Shown: positions 60,358-64,000 of the stretch, piece by piece
How positions within the stretch are numbered: position 1 is the stretch's first letter
Layout: every line of letters begins with the position of its first letter
NCBI GenBank assembly: GCA_900767715.1
Contig: CAAGAD010000009.1
Location: 1-64,000, forward strand
Direction of reading: 5' to 3'
Source of the DNA: Clostridia bacterium
GTDB lineage: Bacteria > Bacillota > Clostridia > Christensenellales > UBA1242
Length of the DNA stretch: 64,000 nucleotides
The notes under the pieces: model-generated
Database searches by the model: none
Seen by the model: the letters and a program-made list of their open reading frames with translations, nothing else
What the model was told of the DNA's origin: nothing
Made by a program: the position numbers and the translations under genes

Positions 60358-61057
60358 TTACAATGTTCGTGCAACCCTAGAAGAAAATTTAGATAGTGAT
60401 ATTCCATGTATATTGGAATTATTTAAAGGAAAAGACATTTCACAATTAAGTATCGCAGAAATTCCTTCAAACAAAGACAGAAATATAGCTTTGTGTAAAT
60501 ATTTTAATAAAGTTGAAATGTATGATATCAATCAGCAAGTTATTCAAAATCTGAAAAATACTTATAAAATTAACAATTTAAAATTCGATATTTGTGATTT
60601 TACAAATGTTTCCAAAATAAATGTTGATTGCTTAATAAGTATGCGACAGTCTTTTCAAATGTTTGATCTAGGGATGCTGAGAAATTTCTTTAAAAGTCTA
60701 AAGCTAAATAATAATATTAAATATTTGGTGTTTGATCTGTATAATTTTAACTCAAAAGATATGTCATATGCACCTTCTTATTTAACTAAATCCTGTGTGG
60801 TAAAATCGCGAGTTGATAATGTAATCTATTTAAGGGAAACTAGTTTTAAAGTAATAGAAAATAAAGTACATTTGTGTCATAGATACTTTCAAGACGGTAA
60901 TTTATGTTTTAAACACAACATTTATATGTTTAATCATAATGTAAAAGATATAATCCATTTATTGAAAGAATATGGTTTTAAATTCACTATATATAATAAA
61001 AATTTCGATAAACAATATCAAAGTGAATATCAAATATTTTTTGTAGAGGTGCTATGA
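60347..61057 (+). CDS. Divergent SAM-methyltransferase-like protein
   Basis: A 236-residue protein with the beta-alpha pattern of class I SAM methyltransferases: LSIAEIP followed by CKYFNKVEMYDINQQVI with the acidic residue after strand 2, FDICDFTNV, and LISMRQSFQMFD. The first motif lacks the usual Gly-rich loop. Alternatives are an aminopropyl- or carboxypropyl-transferase of the same fold. It overlaps its neighbours by 11 and 4 bases. Confidence 0.55.
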   Translation: MEIDYNVRATLEENLDSDIPCILELFKGKDISQLSIAEIPSNKDRNIALCKYFNKVEMYDINQQVIQNLKNTYKINNLKFDICDFTNVSKINVDCLISMRQSFQMFDLGMLRNFFKSLKLNNNIKYLVFDLYNFNSKDMSYAPSYLTKSCVVKSRVDNVIYLRETSFKVIENKVHLCHRYFQDGNLCFKHNIYMFNHNVKDIIHLLKEYGFKFTIYNKNFDKQYQSEYQIFFVEVL

Positions 61058-62052
61058 TAATTTCCAAAGAAAATGTTATGTATATAAGATTATACAAACA
61101 AGGATTAATTAAGAAGTTTTCTTCTTTTGACGAGTTGATTAATCGCTTAGAGATTCAAGCGCAAAGCGAAAAAGATATGTTGTTCAATGTAAATGCTAGA
61201 TTATGTTTCCCTGTAACTTTGAATGAAATATATCTGAAGTCCATACGTAATTGGTATGTCCGTAACACTCTATTTTTGGTAAATAAAAATAAATATTCGC
61301 AAATTGTTTATGTGAACAATGTGATAGACAACTGGTTTAACAAAAAGTATCTAAAAGATGATCCAAGCTTAAATGATTTTAACAATATTAAAAAGATATG
61401 CTCAAGACATGAACAAATTAGTGTAGATAAACTTTTATCCTTTGAGATTAACAATAGTTTTGTTAAAAACTGGGGTGGAGTTTTTATTGAATTAACAAAA
61501 CAAGGACTTGTTTATAGCAAACAAAGAAATTTCATTGTTTTTAATCATAGAAAAATAAATAGAAATTTCTCAATGTTAAAGATTATGGAAGATTATTTTA
61601 AAATATATGGTCCCGCAACATTGAATGATTTTAAACATTGGCTAGGAGTTCCTTATAAGGAAACAAATAAAATTTTCAATAAATTGCCAAAAGATTATGT
61701 AATAACGGACGATAAATTAATCGTCCACAGGAAAGATTTAGACTTACTTAATAATAAAATGAATATTCCAACTATTGTTCTAGGTAAATTTGATAATATT
61801 TGTTTAAGTTATGAAGATAAGACTTGGTTGATAAATAACCAGTTTAAAAGCAAAGTGTGGGGACCTGCAGGAATAGTTGAGGCCATAATTATACTAGATG
61901 GAAATATCATAGCTACGTGGAGATATAAAAAAGATTTTGTTAGCATTAGGATGGTCGAAAGTTTAAGTGTTGCACAAAAAAAGGCAATCTATGATAAATT
62001 TATAGAATTGTTCGGTAAGGATGTTAAATTGGAGTATGTTTATGAATATTGA
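61054..62052 (+). CDS. AlkZ-like winged-helix DNA glycosylase
   Basis: A 332-residue protein of the HTH_42 family (AlkZ/YcaQ). The N-terminal part has EIQAQSEKDMLFNVNAR with Q35-A-Q37, matching the QxQ catalytic motif of AlkZ. The middle winged helix reads YGPATLNDFKHWLG (185-198), and the C-terminal region has LGKFDNICLSYEDKTWL and DGNIIATWRYKK. AlkZ-type enzymes excise bulky alkylated bases or unhook crosslinks and give self-resistance in pathways for DNA-damaging compounds. This is the best clue to what the operon makes. It overlaps the next gene by 11 bases. Confidence 0.8.
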   Translation: MIISKENVMYIRLYKQGLIKKFSSFDELINRLEIQAQSEKDMLFNVNARLCFPVTLNEIYLKSIRNWYVRNTLFLVNKNKYSQIVYVNNVIDNWFNKKYLKDDPSLNDFNNIKKICSRHEQISVDKLLSFEINNSFVKNWGGVFIELTKQGLVYSKQRNFIVFNHRKINRNFSMLKIMEDYFKIYGPATLNDFKHWLGVPYKETNKIFNKLPKDYVITDDKLIVHRKDLDLLNNKMNIPTIVLGKFDNICLSYEDKTWLINNQFKSKVWGPAGIVEAIIILDGNIIATWRYKKDFVSIRMVESLSVAQKKAIYDKFIELFGKDVKLEYVYEY

Positions 62053-62740
62053 TTTATTTAATTTAAAAAGAGAACTTGATTATTTTTGTAATTATTATGG
62101 ATCTGACTTTGTATGTGGATTTGGTACTGAAGAAATTCTTGACTGTTTCAACAAATATTTTGTAAAATCTAAGTGGTTGGATTTAGGTGGTGGTTCAACT
62201 TCTCTTTTGTGGTGGTTGGCTCAGAAGTATAATAATCCTATTGATATTGTAGATATTTCTGAAGAGTCATTTTTCTTAACGAAAATATTGAAATTAAGCA
62301 ACTATGATGGAGGTTGCTACAAATATGTGAGAAGTAATTATTATGATAAGGACTTAAGACATTGCAAAACTAAGTTTATAAAACGAGATTTACTTTCAAA
62401 TATCTCTTTAAAACATAAATACAAAAATATTAGTCAAATCGGACTATTGGGTCTATGTAGTAATGAAAAACAGTTTGAAAAAATATTGGCACAAATTTGC
62501 GGTTTATTAAAAGAAAATGGAATTTTGATATCGGCCAACTGGATTTTTAATGAACAATATTCAATTAAAAAAAATATTGACAACACTTTTCTCAACCAAC
62601 AATTATTACAAAAGTTTGTTAAAGAAAACAATCTAACATTGAAGTATTGTAAGTACGTAAATTTTATCAATGATGATAATTATAAAGGAGTTATAATATA
62701 TGTTATCCAAAGAAAAAAAGACTTGGCAAAATCTTGTTGA
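62042..62740 (+). CDS. SAM-dependent methyltransferase
   Basis: A 232-residue class I methyltransferase with a clear motif I (WLDLGGGSTSLLWWLA, 45-60), an acidic strand 2 end (IDIVDISEES) and a later LLKENGILISANW strand. Substrate unknown. ATG 62042 is chosen because GGAG lies 7 bases upstream. It overlaps the AdoMetDC-like gene by 41 bases. Confidence 0.72.
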   Translation: MNIDLFNLKRELDYFCNYYGSDFVCGFGTEEILDCFNKYFVKSKWLDLGGGSTSLLWWLAQKYNNPIDIVDISEESFFLTKILKLSNYDGGCYKYVRSNYYDKDLRHCKTKFIKRDLLSNISLKHKYKNISQIGLLGLCSNEKQFEKILAQICGLLKENGILISANWIFNEQYSIKKNIDNTFLNQQLLQKFVKENNLTLKYCKYVNFINDDNYKGVIIYVIQRKKDLAKSC

Positions 62741-63047
62741 CATCTATAATTGTTCTATTGATATAAATGATGAAAATGAAATTGAAAATATAGTAAACAA
62801 AATAGTTGAAGATCTAGATTTGCATTCGGTAAAGAAAATTAAATACTTGTTTCCAAATCAAGGACTTACTTCTGTTGATATCCTTTCAGAGTCTCATTTA
62901 GTATTACACACATGGCCAGAGTATAAATATGTTAGTATAGATCTGTTCTCTTGTTCTAATAAGTTAAAAATAGATAAATTATATTTTAAAGAACTTTTCA
63001 AATCGAATAAATTAATGTGTAAAACTATAAAACACATTATTAAATAA
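62700..63047 (+). CDS. S-adenosylmethionine decarboxylase-like protein
   Basis: A 115-residue protein matching the bacterial pyruvoyl AdoMet decarboxylase: FPNQGLTSVDILSESHLVLHTWPE, key part ILSESHLVLHTWPE, with the self-cleavage Glu64-Ser65, His70 and a Cys85 in DLFSC. The product, decarboxylated AdoMet, is an aminopropyl donor. No spermidine synthase gene is seen in the operon, so the aminopropyl group may go into the island's product. RBS AAAGGAG is strong. Confidence 0.85.
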   Translation: MLSKEKKTWQNLVDIYNCSIDINDENEIENIVNKIVEDLDLHSVKKIKYLFPNQGLTSVDILSESHLVLHTWPEYKYVSIDLFSCSNKLKIDKLYFKELFKSNKLMCKTIKHIIK

Positions 63048-63101
63048 AGGAAGTACAAAAATGAGAGTCTTGCTTAATGTATAAACGCTAAAGGATGCAT
63101 T

Positions 63102-64000
63102 ATGAGTGAAAAATATATAAAGGAAGAAAGCAAAGATAGAAAAAAAAGACGACACGAAGTTAGTTTTTCTGCTATTCAAGGCAACCAAAGTCAAGACTAT
63201 TTAGATGGATATTTGAATAAACATTCTTCGCAAGGAAGTGTAGATATTGTTGACCAAATGGTAGATAAAATTGACAAGAAAATTTTGAGAGAAAGTCTGT
63301 CTAGATTGCAAGGTCAAGACAAACTCATATTGTGCCAATATCTTGCTGGAACAAAACAAAATGTTATTGCTGAAAGATTTGGGATTAGTCCTAGTGCAAT
63401 AAATCAAAGACTAGAAAAAATCATATATAATTATCGTGCAATACTTTGTAATAATGAAAAATTTACACAGTCATCATTTTGGGATAAATTTCAAAGAGAA
63501 TCCGAATATTTGTTTAATGCTTATCTACAAGAAATAAGACAGAAAGGAATATTGACTATTGACCTTAACGAAGTCAAAAATCTAATAAAAGAAACAAGTT
63601 TAGGGACTTTGGGAGATATGGGATGTTTTTCTCTTAAAGATGGGAAATTAGTATCGGCTGGCGAAGGTGGTTACATATTGACTAACAATAAAAAATATTA
63701 TACAAAACTGGTTAATCTAAGAAATCATCAAATTTCACAAAATCCAGATAATTCATTTAAAGATGTAGGATATAATTATAGGCTTACAAATATTCAAGCA
63801 TATTTAGCCATAGAAAGTTTAAATAATATCGATGCTAACTTATCATACAGAAAACATATTTGTAATAAGTTTTATAAAGAGATTAGTTGTATGGATAATT
63901 TAAGTAAATTACAATGCAATTCAAATTATTTTTCACCTTTGCTACTATTCAAAAACAATAGCTTAGAAATAATAAAAAGCTTATCTAAGAAAAAAGTAAT
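63102..64000 (+). CDS. Chimeric ORF: sigma-region-4-like plus C-terminal half of DegT aminotransferase (partial)
   Basis: The frame stays open to the window edge, about 299 residues so far. Residues 1 to ~118 look like the sigma-70 region 4-like proteins of clostridial mobile elements: a basic start, then SRLQGQDKLILCQYLAG and ERFGISPSAINQRLEKII helix-turn-helix. From ~167 it matches the DegT/DnrJ/EryC1 aminotransferase family: GTLGDMGCFSLKDGK, AGEGGYILTNN, LRNHQ, GYNYRLTNIQAYLA. The first ~150 residues of a normal DegT protein are missing. It may be a true fusion, a recombination scar, or a misassembly. A preceding seven-codon frame at 63061 is not considered real. Confidence 0.7.
   Translation, partial: MSEKYIKEESKDRKKRRHEVSFSAIQGNQSQDYLDGYLNKHSSQGSVDIVDQMVDKIDKKILRESLSRLQGQDKLILCQYLAGTKQNVIAERFGISPSAINQRLEKIIYNYRAILCNNEKFTQSSFWDKFQRESEYLFNAYLQEIRQKGILTIDLNEVKNLIKETSLGTLGDMGCFSLKDGKLVSAGEGGYILTNNKKYYTKLVNLRNHQISQNPDNSFKDVGYNYRLTNIQAYLAIESLNNIDANLSYRKHICNKFYKEISCMDNLSKLQCNSNYFSPLLLFKNNSLEIIKSLSKKKV

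Noticed and set aside
63061..63084. Seven-codon frame before the chimeric gene
   Set aside because: Too short, no conserved pattern; at most a remnant.

Overview
This window looks like a low-GC Firmicutes chromosome, probably an uncultured clostridial lineage. The evidence is rpmE-prmC-prfA, the long S10-spc-alpha ribosomal run with a KOW-protein gene between map and infA, addB-addA, recD2, spoVG, mrnC-rlmB-sigH and dnaX-ybaB-recR. UGA is used as a stop, so the code is standard. I cannot name a genus from sequence alone.

Layout. 1-81 is the 3' end of a 16S rRNA gene that ends at its own terminator with no 23S/5S following. 542-2429 holds three tandem paralogous unknown genes. 2472-15883 mixes housekeeping genes (recD2, spoVG, murC, rpmE, prmC, prfA) with a large GLUG-repeat surface protein, a Fic-like protein with a changed active-site motif, a long low-complexity protein and a pair of small paralogs. 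15953-31657 is the uninterrupted ribosomal protein superoperon from rpsJ to rplQ, including secY, adk, map, infA, rpmJ and rpoA. 31679-38345 is AT-rich accessory DNA: a membrane-anchored HNH protein, a damaged extra tRNA-Ser 5' end beside an intact tRNA-Ser(GGA), a membrane/SHOCT protein that seems to share a domain with the HNH protein, a DUF4041/GIY-YIG protein, a DUF11 protein, a cupin and small membrane or unknown proteins. 38517-41149 is an exopolysaccharide/lipid-carrier trio (sugar phosphate transferase, Wzy-like, PAP2). 41160-55282 is housekeeping again: comF, mscL, walJ, addB, addA, mrnC, rlmB, a sigH-like factor, dnaX, ybaB and recR.

The most interesting part is 55470-64000. A 45-base 3' fragment of tRNA-Ile(GAU), followed on the minus strand by a good terminator, marks the chromosome edge of an integrated element that runs off the right end of the window. 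Phased short repeats lie just inside this edge. Then comes a tightly overlapping operon: a free-standing class I aminoacyl-tRNA-synthetase-like protein with a zinc knuckle, a nucleoside 2-deoxyribosyltransferase-like enzyme, two thymidylate-kinase-like proteins (one without the DRY motif), a HhH-GPD-fold protein, an AlaDH-family dehydrogenase, a methyltransferase-like protein, an AlkZ-like DNA glycosylase with a QxQ motif, a second methyltransferase and an AdoMet-decarboxylase-like protein. It is followed by an in-frame chimera of a sigma-region-4-like protein and the C-terminal half of a DegT aminotransferase.

Taken together this reads as an undescribed mobile pathway. It may make a nucleoside-like or DNA-damaging small molecule with AlkZ-type self-protection, or it may modify a nucleotide or DNA base. 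The choice between these is inference. Percentages and alignments quoted here were made by eye and hand count; no database search was run.
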